Below are positions 43,774 to 51,798 of a stretch of DNA of 64,000 bases, piece by piece (position 1 is the first letter of the stretch; the number at the start of each line of letters is the position of its first letter). The notes beneath the pieces are model-generated. The model did not search any database and was not told where the DNA came from. It saw only the letters and a program-made list of their open reading frames with translations. Source of the DNA: Bradyrhizobium lablabi (GTDB taxonomy: Bacteria > Pseudomonadota > Alphaproteobacteria > Rhizobiales > Xanthobacteraceae); NCBI RefSeq assembly GCF_900141755.1, contig NZ_LT670844.1:6358501-6422500 (forward strand), given 5' to 3'. The translations under genes and the position numbers were made by a program.

Positions 43774-45000
43774 TTAGCCGCGTTCGTCTGCGATGACTTT
43801 GCCGTCGTTGGGAAGCGACCCCGCAGCGACCAGTTCGACATTGCCGCCAAGCTTTGCGATCGCACGCAGCGTCGCGTTGACCGCCTCCCGCAGGTTCGCA
43901 TTGGGGGCCGCGGCCTCGGCCTTCAGCGTCATCACGTCGGCCTCGCCCGCACGCGTGACGACGAGGCGTAGCCGTCCAAGCTCGGGATGCCGCTTGCCGA
44001 TCTCGGCGATCTGCTCGGGCCGAACGAACATGCCCTTGACCTTGGTGGTCTGGTCGGCGCGGCCCATCCAGCCCTTGATGCGCATGTTGGTGCGTCCGCA
44101 GGGGCTCGCCCCGGGCAGCGCGGCGGTGAGGTCCCCGATCGCGAGCCGAATCCAGGGGTGGTGGAGATCGAGCGAGGTGACGACGATTTCGCCGACGTCT
44201 CCCGTGGCGACGGGATCGCCGGTGCCGGGCCGCACGATCTCCAGGATCAGGTCCTCGTTGACGACCATGCCCTGCCGGGTTGAGGTTTCGAACGCGATCA
44301 GGCCGAGATCGGCGGTGCCAAAGGCCTGAAAGGCATCGACGCCGCGGGATTTTATCTCGTCCTGCAGCGACTTTGGAAACGCCGCACCGGAGACCAGCGC
44401 GCGCTTGATCGAGGAGACGTCGCGGCCCGCACTCGAAGCCGCATCGAGCAGGATTTTGAGGAAATCCGGCGTGCCGCTGTAGCCGATCGGACGATAGGCC
44501 TCGATCAGTTCGAACTGCGCTTCGGTATTGCCGGGACCGGCCGGGATAACCGCGCAGCCTAGCGCCCGCGCTGAGGCATCAAAGATAAAACCGCCGGGCG
44601 TCAAATGATAGCTGAAGGTGTTCAGCACGACGTCGCCGGGGCGGAAGCCCGCCGCATATAGTGCCCGCGCGCCGCGCCAGGGGTCGGCGTGGGTTGCCTC
44701 GGGCTCGAAGATCGGGCCCGGTGAGGTAAACAGCCGTCCAAACGAGCCGGGAGCGCCCGCGACAAGGCCGCCGAACGGCGGAGCTTCCTTGTGCAGGGCG
44801 GGGAGGTCGGATTTACGCAGCACCGGCAGGCGCGCCAGCGCCGCCCGGCTGGTGATGCTGCCGGGATCGATGCCGTTGAGACGCTCGGCATAGGTGGGGG
44901 CGGCCATTGCCTTGCGGAGCACGGCCGGCAGCCGCGAAAACAAGTCGGCTTCGCGCGCGGCGGGCTCGCGGGTCTCGAGGGCGTCGTAGTGCTCTGTCAT
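43774..45000 (-). CDS. PaaK-like phenylacetate--CoA ligase family protein (AMP-binding)
   Basis: 408 residues, close to the size of phenylacetate-CoA ligases. Segments include FTSPGPIFEPE in the place of the phosphate-binding loop, YRPIGYSGTPDFLKILL, VSGAAFPKSLQDEI, FGTADLGLIAFE, MRIKGWMGRADQTTKVKGMFVRPEQI (hinge to the C-terminal domain), and the final lysine region NDGKVIADE. The enzyme would activate an aryl or other carboxylic acid with ATP and CoA. It is the last gene of the Liv operon, 19 bases after the ATPase gene. The usual Ser/Thr-Gly-rich P-loop is weak, so activity is likely but not certain. Substrate unknown. Confidence 0.88.
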   Translation of the reverse strand: MTEHYDALETREPAAREADLFSRLPAVLRKAMAAPTYAERLNGIDPGSITSRAALARLPVLRKSDLPALHKEAPPFGGLVAGAPGSFGRLFTSPGPIFEPEATHADPWRGARALYAAGFRPGDVVLNTFSYHLTPGGFIFDASARALGCAVIPAGPGNTEAQFELIEAYRPIGYSGTPDFLKILLDAASSAGRDVSSIKRALVSGAAFPKSLQDEIKSRGVDAFQAFGTADLGLIAFETSTRQGMVVNEDLILEIVRPGTGDPVATGDVGEIVVTSLDLHHPWIRLAIGDLTAALPGASPCGRTNMRIKGWMGRADQTTKVKGMFVRPEQIAEIGKRHPELGRLRLVVTRAGEADVMTLKAEAAAPNANLREAVNATLRAIAKLGGNVELVAAGSLPNDGKVIADERG

Positions 45001-45019
45001 GATGTCGTCACCATCGCGT

Positions 45020-45874
45020 TCATAACCACCGCTTTCGCCGCTTGAAGCTTTTCAAATTCTTAAAACTCTTGCGCTGGTCGCCGGCGCCGCCGAGATAAAA
45101 CTCCTTGACGTCTTCGTTGTCGCGCAATGCGTCGGCGCTGCCGTCGAGGACCACCTTGCCCTGTTCCATGATGTAGCCGTGGCTTGCCACCGAAAGTGCG
45201 GCGCGCGCATTCTGCTCGACCAGAAGAATGGTGACGCCGAGGTCGCGGTTAATCTCCTTGATGATCGAAAACACTTCCTTGACCAGGAGCGGCGACAGGC
45301 CCATCGACGGTTCGTCCATCAGGATCATCTTCGGGCGCGCCATCAGCGCGCGGCCGATTGCGAGCATCTGCTGCTCGCCGCCGGAGAGATAGCCGGCCAA
45401 TCCCGTGCGCTCCTTCAGGCGCGGGAAATAGTTGAAGACCATGTCGATGTCGGCGCCGATCTCGTTGTCGCGGCGGGTGAAGGCGCCGAGCCGCAAATTT
45501 TCCAGCGAGGTCATGTCGGCGATGATGCGGCGGCCCTCCATCACCTGAAAGATGCCGCGGCGGACGATCTTGTCGGGATCGATGCCGTCGATGCGCACGC
45601 CGTCGAAGATGATTTCGCCGCGCGTGACTTCGCCATCCTCGGTCTTGAGCAGCCCGGAGATCGCCTTCAGCGTCGTCGACTTGCCGGCGCCGTTGGCCCC
45701 TAACAGCGCCACGATGGCGCCTTTGGGCACCTCGAGGCTTAAGCCCCGAAGCACCAGGATGACGTCGTCATAGACCACCTCGATGTTGCGGACGGAAAGC
45801 AGCGGGGCGGGGGCGGTGACGGCGCTGGGCCCGGCGCGGATTGTATCGGTGTCGATTGTCATACAGGCCTGCAA
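45020..45874 (-). CDS. Liv-type ABC transporter ATPase (LivF-like)
   Basis: 284 residues. Walker A GANGAGKST, signature LSGGEQQMLAIGRAL, Walker B MILMDEPSMGLSP, and the H-loop region TILLVEQNARAAL. LivF proteins are usually about 235 residues; this one has some 25 extra at the start (residues 1-25, with a second start at 45862) and a basic tail SFKNLKSFKRRKRW. It pairs with the LivG-like ATPase at 51795-52616 to power the permeases at 47367-49340. It lies between the PaaK-like gene and the substrate-binding gene, the latter separated by 152 bases filled with a palindromic repeat. Confidence 0.9.
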   Translation of the reverse strand: MQACMTIDTDTIRAGPSAVTAPAPLLSVRNIEVVYDDVILVLRGLSLEVPKGAIVALLGANGAGKSTTLKAISGLLKTEDGEVTRGEIIFDGVRIDGIDPDKIVRRGIFQVMEGRRIIADMTSLENLRLGAFTRRDNEIGADIDMVFNYFPRLKERTGLAGYLSGGEQQMLAIGRALMARPKMILMDEPSMGLSPLLVKEVFSIIKEINRDLGVTILLVEQNARAALSVASHGYIMEQGKVVLDGSADALRDNEDVKEFYLGGAGDQRKSFKNLKSFKRRKRWL

Positions 45875-45911
45875 TATCTGCCGGGCGTCATTGCCGCGTC
45901 ATTTCCTTACT

Positions 45912-46016
45912 GCCGTCATCACCCGCGAAAGCGGGTGATCCAGTATTCCAGAGCCGCCTGCGATGGAATCGAGAAGCCGCGGCGTACTGGATCCCCGCTT
46001 TCGCGGGGATGACGAC
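45912..46016. repeat. paired-arm palindromic repeat (GTCATCACCCGCGAAAGCGGG type)
   Basis: Two arms, 45912-45945 and 45985-46016, each with a CCCGC-GAAA-GCGGG hairpin, form an inverted pair joined by about 40 bases. The inner ends, ATCCAGTA and TACTGGAT, are exact complements. This is an intergenic repeat type that I recognise from Bradyrhizobium and Rhodopseudomonas. It sits between two Liv genes of the same operon and could form mRNA hairpins that tune their ratio. Confidence 0.8.
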
Positions 46017-46026
46017 TGAGTGCGCT

Positions 46027-47310
46027 TTACCACCCCAACCATTCCGGCTTGCGCGGCAGCTCGACGGTCTTGACCTTCTCGAGTTTGATGGTGGCCTTGG
46101 TCATGAGATCGTTAATGTCGCCGTCCGTCGAGCCCGAGATTTTCGAACGATAGAGGTCGACCTTGAGCGTGCCGCGATGGTCCTTCTCGGTCCAGGTCGA
46201 GGGATTGCAGACGCCTTCCATGCCGGCGGGCACCCAGTCCTTCTTCTGGTAGAAGCCTTTCGCGACGTTCTCGCCGGTGGCGCCGCCGTTGTTGGCGGCC
46301 CAGTCGAGCGCTTCCTTCAGGTAGAGCGCGCTGCAGACCCCGGCGATGTAATGCACGGGACGATAGACCTTGCCGGTAGGGTCTGACATCTTGGAAATTT
46401 CCATCACGGTTTTCATGCCCGGCGCGTTGCCGCCCCAGGCCACGGCGGTCCGTAACGGGAAGATCACACCGTCGGCGGCATCGGCGGCGGTCTTGGCGGC
46501 GTTCTCATCCATGCCCCAGACGTTGCCCAGAAACTGCACATCGACGCCCGCGGTCTTGCACGCCTTCAGCACCGAGATGTTGGAGGCGGCGGTGTTGCCG
46601 AGATAGGCGTAATTGGCGCCTGAGCTCTTCAGGCTCAGGCATTGCGCACTGTAATCGCCGGGCTTCAGGTCGAACACCAGCGGCGGCAGCACCTCGAAGC
46701 CGAGTTCGGTGGCGAGCGCCTCGCCGGCCGCCTTCGGTGCATTGGGATAGGGATGGTTGGCGCCCATATGGACGAATTTCGGTTTTCCCGGCTTGCCCTT
46801 GGCCTTCCAGTCGTCCGCCGCCCAGATTAGCAGCGCCCGCATCGCATCCGAATAGCTCGGGCCGTAAAAGAAATTGTAGGGCGCGGGTTTCGCCTTGCCG
46901 CTGGCGCCTTCGGGGTCGGTGAGAGCTGCGGCATAGGAGGCGGAGAAATACGGGATCTTGTCCTGCGCCACGAAGCCGGTCAGCGCCTCGGTATCGGCGG
47001 TACCCCAGCCCATGATCGCCGCAACCTTGGTGTCGGGGGCGGACCATTTCTTGTAGAGCGCGATCGCGCGCGGCACCTGGTAGCCGTAATCGTTGGTGTC
47101 GACTTTGAGCTGCTTGCCGCCGACGCCGCCGTTCTTGTTGACCCAGGCAAAGGTGTCCGCGACAGCCTGTCCATAGGGCGTGCCGACGTCCGAGGTGCCG
47201 CCGGAATAATCCGCAAGATGGCCGATCGCGATCTGGGCCTGCGCCGCTGATGCAGCGCCGCCGAGCAGCAGCGCCAGCGAAACCGTACTCAATAAGGATT
47301 TCATGGTCAT
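46027..47310 (-). CDS. Liv-type (HAAT) periplasmic substrate-binding protein
   Basis: 427 residues. Signal peptide LLSTVSLALLLGGAASAAQA, then IAIGHLADYSGGTSDVGTPYGQAVADTF, the usual opening of branched-chain amino-acid-type receptors. Other segments are IPYFSASYAAALTDPEG and AGVCSALYLKEALDWAA. The mature protein would capture a ligand in the periplasm and deliver it to the LivH/LivM pores encoded next. With two acyl-CoA-ligase-type genes in the operon, a carboxylic acid such as an aromatic acid is more likely than an amino acid. Two starts, 47310 and 47304, are possible. Confidence 0.92.
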   Translation of the reverse strand: MTMKSLLSTVSLALLLGGAASAAQAQIAIGHLADYSGGTSDVGTPYGQAVADTFAWVNKNGGVGGKQLKVDTNDYGYQVPRAIALYKKWSAPDTKVAAIMGWGTADTEALTGFVAQDKIPYFSASYAAALTDPEGASGKAKPAPYNFFYGPSYSDAMRALLIWAADDWKAKGKPGKPKFVHMGANHPYPNAPKAAGEALATELGFEVLPPLVFDLKPGDYSAQCLSLKSSGANYAYLGNTAASNISVLKACKTAGVDVQFLGNVWGMDENAAKTAADAADGVIFPLRTAVAWGGNAPGMKTVMEISKMSDPTGKVYRPVHYIAGVCSALYLKEALDWAANNGGATGENVAKGFYQKKDWVPAGMEGVCNPSTWTEKDHRGTLKVDLYRSKISGSTDGDINDLMTKATIKLEKVKTVELPRKPEWLGW

Positions 47311-47366
47311 TTATGTTTCCTCCATTTGGTTTGTTGGGTGCGATTGTAGCCCGTCTTGTTCCAACC

Positions 47367-48440
47367 TCAATGCGAAAACGGATAGAGTTTCCAGTAGGTC
47401 TTGATCTGCCGCCAGCGATGCGCGAGTCCATCCGGTTCGAACATCAGAAACGCGATGATGATCAGCCCGATCGCGATCTCGCGCAGGAAGCTGATGTTGG
47501 TGTTGAGCGACAGCGCCTTATCGATGGCTGAGCCCTTCAGGCTGGCGGTGATCCACTCCATCGATTCCGGCAGCAGCACCACGAAGGCAGTCCCCATCAG
47601 CGTGCCCATGATCGAGCCGGTGCCGCCGATGATGATCATCGCGAGAAACAGGATCGAGCGTTCAATGCCAAAACCTTCGTTCGAGACCACGAGCTGATAA
47701 TGCGCATACAGCGCGCCGGCAATGCCGGCAAAGAACGCCGCAAGCCCGAACGACAGCGTGCGGTATTTTGTCAGATTGATGCCCATGATCTCGGCGGAGA
47801 GGTAGTGGTCGCGGATCGCGACCAGCGCGCGGCCGTCGCGCGTGCGCATCAGATTGGTCACGAGCAGATAGCTCACCAGGAGATAGGCCAGCACCACATA
47901 GAAATATTGCCGGTCGCCGCGAAACGTGTAGCCGAAGATCGAGAATGGATTGGCGCTGGCAGGCACCGAGCCGCCGGAAAACCAGTCGGCGCGCGAGAAG
48001 AAATCGAGCAGGATGTATTGCGCGGCAAGCGTTGCGATGACGAGGTAAAGCCCTTTCAGCCGCGCTGCCGGCAGGCCGAAGATCAAACCGACCAGCGCCG
48101 TGATGACGCCCGCGAGCGGAATCGCGAAAAACACCGGGATAGGCAGATTGTTCGAGATATAGGCCGAGGTGAAGGCGCCGAACAAAAAGAAGGCGGCGTG
48201 TCCGATCGAGATCTGTCCGGTGAAGCCGACCAGGATGTTCAGCCCAAGCGCTGCGATGGCGAAAATGCCGATCTGGATCAGGGTGCTCAGCCAATAGGCG
48301 GTGAGCACCTGCGGGGCGAAGCAAATCAGGACAATGCCGATAATCGCCGCGTTGCGGCTGGTGGTGGTCGGAAAGATCGTGGTGTCGGCCGCGTAAGTGG
48401 TGCGGAAGTCGCCGGAGGGAATGAGTGATGGGGCTGCCAT
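47367..48440 (-). CDS. Liv-type permease (LivM-like)
   Basis: 357 residues, with eight to ten membrane segments. LGLNILVGFTGQISIGHAAFFLFGAF is the typical first signature of LivM, and the EAA-like cytoplasmic loop is RDHYLSAEIMGINLTKYRTLSFGLAAFFAGIAGALYA. The N-terminal 30 residues are extra and hydrophilic. It lies six bases after the LivH gene, with the substrate-binding gene following after 56 bases. Forms the pore with the LivH protein. Confidence 0.92.
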   Translation of the reverse strand: MAAPSLIPSGDFRTTYAADTTIFPTTTSRNAAIIGIVLICFAPQVLTAYWLSTLIQIGIFAIAALGLNILVGFTGQISIGHAAFFLFGAFTSAYISNNLPIPVFFAIPLAGVITALVGLIFGLPAARLKGLYLVIATLAAQYILLDFFSRADWFSGGSVPASANPFSIFGYTFRGDRQYFYVVLAYLLVSYLLVTNLMRTRDGRALVAIRDHYLSAEIMGINLTKYRTLSFGLAAFFAGIAGALYAHYQLVVSNEGFGIERSILFLAMIIIGGTGSIMGTLMGTAFVVLLPESMEWITASLKGSAIDKALSLNTNISFLREIAIGLIIIAFLMFEPDGLAHRWRQIKTYWKLYPFSH

Positions 48441-48446
48441 TTGTGA

Positions 48447-49340
48447 TTACACCCGCTCGATGTCGACGGTGCCGAACAGGCCGTAGGGTTTGATCATCAG
48501 GATGATGATCAGCACGTAGAACGGCGCGATCTCGTACAAATTGCCCCAGTGCAGATATTCGCTGTCGACGTATTGGGCGATGTTTTCCAGTAGCCCAATG
48601 ATGATGCCGCCGAGCACGGCGCCGCCGATCGAATCGAGGCCGCCCAGTATCGCCGCCGGAAACACTTTTATCCCGTAGGCCGACAGGCCTGACGATACGC
48701 CGTTGACGACGGCGACCACGACGCCTGCTACCGCCGACACGGTTGCCGAGATCGCCCAGGCCATTGCGAACACGCTTTTCACGGAAATGCCGAGCGACTG
48801 CGCCACCTGCTGGTTGAACGCAGTGGCGCGCATCGCAAGGCCGTATTTCGACGCCCGGAAAAACCAGGCCATGCCGATCATCATCAAAACCGACACGACG
48901 AGGCTCATAACATACACGGTCTGGATTTGCAGGCCCAACAGGCTGACGGACTTGCTCGTGAACACTTCCGGGAACGGCTGCGGATTGACCCCAAAGATCC
49001 ATTTCAGCGCGGCCTGAAACACCGTCGACAGCCCGATCGTGACCATGATCACCGAAATGATCGGCTCGCCGATCATCGGCCGCAGGATCACGATCTGGAT
49101 CGCAATGCCGAACACGAACATGAAGATGAGCGTCAGCGGCATGCCGACCCAGAACGGCACCTGGTATTTTGTCAGCAGCGCCCAGCACACCCAGGCGCCG
49201 ACCAGCAACAATTCGCCTTGCGCGAAGTTCACCACCTGGGTCGCCTTGTAGATCAGCACGAACGACATCGCGACCACGCCATAAAGCGTGCCGACCACGA
49301 GGCCGTTGACGAGAAGCTGAAGGAGGAATTGGAGGTTCAT
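48447..49340 (-). CDS. Liv-type permease (LivH-like)
   Basis: 297 residues. LLVNGLVVGTLYGVVAMSFVLIYKATQVVNFAQGELLLVG is the classic LivH start, and the EAA-like loop includes GLAMRATAFNQQVAQSLGISV. The ATG at 49340 has GGAGG nearby and begins MNLQFLLQ; an upstream extension to 49400 would be translated repeat DNA. The DUF559 cassette lies directly upstream (49361-49823), so this gene and the downstream Liv genes are separated from the acyl-CoA synthetase gene and may need their own promoter or read-through. Confidence 0.92.
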   Translation of the reverse strand: MNLQFLLQLLVNGLVVGTLYGVVAMSFVLIYKATQVVNFAQGELLLVGAWVCWALLTKYQVPFWVGMPLTLIFMFVFGIAIQIVILRPMIGEPIISVIMVTIGLSTVFQAALKWIFGVNPQPFPEVFTSKSVSLLGLQIQTVYVMSLVVSVLMMIGMAWFFRASKYGLAMRATAFNQQVAQSLGISVKSVFAMAWAISATVSAVAGVVVAVVNGVSSGLSAYGIKVFPAAILGGLDSIGGAVLGGIIIGLLENIAQYVDSEYLHWGNLYEIAPFYVLIIILMIKPYGLFGTVDIERV

Positions 49341-49360
49341 CGAATTGCGGGGGATGCTAA

Positions 49361-49415
49361 CCTCTCCCCGCGCGCGGGGAGAGGTCGGATTGCAAAGCAA
49401 TCCGGGTGAGGGGGA
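49361..49415. repeat. left compound palindrome of DUF559 cassette
   Basis: Hairpin A, CCTCTCCCC-GCGCGC-GGGGAGAGG, at 49361-49384; hairpin B, CGGATTGC-AAA-GCAATCCG, at 49386-49404; then GGGTGAGGGGGA. Inverted in order and orientation relative to 49768-49823. Confidence 0.9.
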
Positions 49416-49423
49416 GGTTCCAC

Positions 49424-49789
49424 ATGCGAGCTGCTAATGAAATTAAAACCCAACGCGCTAGACGTCTGCGAAGGAATCCCACGAAAGCGGAAGCCGCTCT
49501 CTGGTATCGACTCCGCTCGCGCAGCCTGAACGGTTACAAATTTGTCCGGCAAGAGCCGATCGGTCCATTCACGGTCGATCTGATCTGCCGTGAACGTCGC
49601 CTCGCTATTGAGGTGGATGGAGGACAGCACGCGGACAATCCGGGCGACGCGGTTCGGGACAAGTGGCTTGTCGATCACAACTATCGCGTACTGCGATTCT
49701 GGAACAACGATGTGATGGGAAATATGGCGGGCGTTCTTGAAAGCATTGCCACCGCGCTTGCGGAGGGCCCCCCTCACCCGGATCGCTAG
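49424..49789 (+). CDS. DUF559 domain protein (very-short-patch-repair-like endonuclease fold)
   Basis: 121 residues from ATG 49424; the frame is open from 49406 but the first ATG there lies inside the repeat. ARRLRRNPTKAEAALWYRLRSR is the family start, followed by KFVRQEPIGPFTVDLICRERRLAIEVDGGQH, in which Asp, Glu and the D-G-G-Q-H pattern match the PD-(D/E)xK-like core of DUF559 relatives of Vsr. RVLRFWNNDVMGNMAGVLESI is the usual C-terminal helix. Such proteins are predicted nucleases of unknown function. The TAG stop (49787-49789) lies inside the loop of the right hairpin, so gene and repeat are built as one unit. Runs against the surrounding operon. Confidence 0.9.
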   Translation: MRAANEIKTQRARRLRRNPTKAEAALWYRLRSRSLNGYKFVRQEPIGPFTVDLICRERRLAIEVDGGQHADNPGDAVRDKWLVDHNYRVLRFWNNDVMGNMAGVLESIATALAEGPPHPDR

Positions 49790-49823
49790 CGCGATCCGAC
49801 CTCTCCCCGCACGCGGGGAGAGG
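49768..49823. repeat. right compound palindrome of DUF559 cassette
   Basis: CCCCCCTCACCC, then hairpin B-prime CGGATCGC-TAGC-GCGATCCG (49779-49798), then hairpin A-prime CCTCTCCCCGC-AC-GCGGGGAGAGG (49800-49823). It is the mirror image of the left element, with small changes in the loops. Confidence 0.9.
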
Positions 49824-49866
49824 TGAGAAATCCGGCGGCTGAATTCTCCATTGCCCGATGACAGCC

Positions 49867-51798
49867 TCATTCCGCGGCCTCCGCGAGCGTCGTATTCGAC
49901 AACAGCTCGACCACGGCGAGCGTGGTGCGGATGCGCTGGGTGGTGCCGTCCTGGAAGCGGATCACGGTATCGATGGGAATGTCGCGCTTGCCGCCATAGA
50001 TCGCGTCGATGATGGTGGCGTATTTCTCGTTGATGACGCTGCGGCGGACTTTGCGGGTGCGCGTGAGTTCGCCGTCATCGGCGTCGAGTTCCTTGTAGAG
50101 CAGAAGGAACTTTGCGATGCGCTGTGCCGGCGGCAGCGTCGCGTTGACGGTCTCGACTTCCTTTCGCAGCAGCGCATAGACTTCGGGGCGCGAGGCGAGA
50201 TCAGTGTAGGTGGTAAACGCGATGCGGTGTTTCTCCGCCCATTTCGAAATGATCGAAAAGCGGATGCAGATCATCGCCGCCAGCGCGTCGCGGCCGGCGC
50301 CCAGCACCACCGTCTCGGCGATGTAGGGCGAGAATTTCAGCTTGTTCTCGATATATTGCGGCGAGAAGCGTTCGCCTCGCGAAGTCTCCGCAAGATCCTT
50401 GATGCGGTCGATCACCACGAGCTGTTTCTTGTCGTTGAAATAGCCGGCGTCGCCCGATTGCATCCAGCCGTCTTTCATGTCGGCCGCCGAAGCTTCCGGG
50501 CTCTTGTAGTAGCCGAGGAACATATTGGGGTGGCGCACCACGATTTCGCCGACGCCGTGAATATCCGGATTCTCGATGCGGATTTCGATGTTGTCGGCCA
50601 TCGCCACGCCCGTGGTGTCGGGGTCGACTTCGCCAAAGGGATGCAACGTGTAGGCACCTAGCAATTCGGTTTGGCCGTAGAGCGTGCGCAGCGGCACGCC
50701 CATAGCCTGGAAGAATTTAAAAGTGTCGGGCCCGAGCGCCGCACCGCCGGTCGCCGCCGAACGCAACCGGGTAAAGCCGAGGCGGTCGCGCAGCGCGCGG
50801 AACAGCAGCATATCGGCGATCACCGACTGCTTGCCCTGCGCCAGCGCCGACAATCCCGTCTTCATGCCGAGCTCGTACAGGCGCTGCTTGAGCGGTGAGG
50901 AATCCATCACGCCGGCGCGCACGTCGGCGGCGATCGATTCCCAGACCCGCGGCGCAAACAAGACAAAAGTCGGCGCGATCTCGCGGAAATCGTTCATCAT
51001 GGTGTCCTGCTGTTCGACGAAGTTGACCTTCATCCGGCACAACAGGCCTTTGCCGAGCGCGTAGACTTGTTCCATGATCCAGGGCAGCGGCAGCACCGAG
51101 ACGTATTCGTCGTCCGACCCCTTCGGATCGAAGGCGAGATAAGTCGCGCAGTGCCGCAGCACGCGGCCGGCCGCCAGCATCGCCAGTTTGGGATTGGCCG
51201 TGGTGCCGGAAGTGGTGCAGAGGATCGCGACGTCCTCGCCTTTCGTGGCGTCCACCAGCCTGTCATAGAGACCGGGTTCGCGCGCCGCACGTTCGCGCCC
51301 CATCCTGGCGAGCTTGTCGGCCTCCATCAGGCGGGGGTCGTCATATTTCCGCATGCCGCGCGGATCGGAATAGACGATGTGCTTGAGGTTAGGCACGCGG
51401 TCGGCGAGCGCGAGCAGCTTGTCGACCTGCTCTTCGTCCTCGGCGAATACCAGTCTGGCTTCGCCATAGCTTAGGAGATAGGCCGCTTCCTCATCCAGCA
51501 CGTCGCGATAAAGACCGAGTGACATGGCGCCGATCGCGTGGGTCGCGATTTCCGCCGAGACCCAGTCCGGCCGGTTGTCGCCGATAATGCCGATGACATC
51601 GCCGCGGCCGAGAGCGAGCTCGACCATGCCGAGCGCGAAGTCATGCACCCGGCTCTGGTAGTCGTTCCAGGTGAACTCCCGCCAAAGTCCAAAATCCTTT
51701 TCGCGCAGCGCAATCTCGCTGCCATGTTCTTTGGCGTTGAGGCGTAATAGTTTTGGATAGGTATCGGCCACGGCAGCGCGGCCGGCGTAATCCATCAT
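49867..51798 (-). CDS. long-chain-type acyl-CoA synthetase (AMP-forming)
   Basis: 643 residues of the AMP-binding family. The ATP-binding loop is ILCTTSGTTANPKLA, the ATPase motif LRTLYGQTELLGAY, and the hinge GWMQSGDAGYFNDKKQLVVIDRIKD; SRGERFSPQYIENKL follows in the C-terminal lobe. Size and the Pro-rich PLPWIMEQ segment fit long-chain acyl-CoA ligases of the AcsA/FadD15 type. It is linked to the upstream LivG-like ATPase by a four-base overlap (51795-51798). Its product would be the acyl-CoA of whatever the importer brings in. The fatty or aromatic nature of the substrate is not decided by sequence. Confidence 0.92.
   Translation of the reverse strand: MMDYAGRAAVADTYPKLLRLNAKEHGSEIALREKDFGLWREFTWNDYQSRVHDFALGMVELALGRGDVIGIIGDNRPDWVSAEIATHAIGAMSLGLYRDVLDEEAAYLLSYGEARLVFAEDEEQVDKLLALADRVPNLKHIVYSDPRGMRKYDDPRLMEADKLARMGRERAAREPGLYDRLVDATKGEDVAILCTTSGTTANPKLAMLAAGRVLRHCATYLAFDPKGSDDEYVSVLPLPWIMEQVYALGKGLLCRMKVNFVEQQDTMMNDFREIAPTFVLFAPRVWESIAADVRAGVMDSSPLKQRLYELGMKTGLSALAQGKQSVIADMLLFRALRDRLGFTRLRSAATGGAALGPDTFKFFQAMGVPLRTLYGQTELLGAYTLHPFGEVDPDTTGVAMADNIEIRIENPDIHGVGEIVVRHPNMFLGYYKSPEASAADMKDGWMQSGDAGYFNDKKQLVVIDRIKDLAETSRGERFSPQYIENKLKFSPYIAETVVLGAGRDALAAMICIRFSIISKWAEKHRIAFTTYTDLASRPEVYALLRKEVETVNATLPPAQRIAKFLLLYKELDADDGELTRTRKVRRSVINEKYATIIDAIYGGKRDIPIDTVIRFQDGTTQRIRTTLAVVELLSNTTLAEAAE

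Larger units (their letters stand above)
49361..49823 (+). mobile_element. DUF559 cassette bounded by inverted compound palindromes
   Basis: A 463-bp unit made of a left compound palindrome (49361-49415), a DUF559 gene on the plus strand, and a right compound palindrome (49768-49823) in inverted order. Both sides have the same two hairpins: CCTCTCCCCGC...GCGGGGAGAGG and CGGAT...ATCCG, plus a GGTGAGGGGG strip facing the gene. It lies within the leftward Liv operon. There is no transposase and I see no obvious target-site duplication. The mobility is inferred from this layout. Confidence 0.6.
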
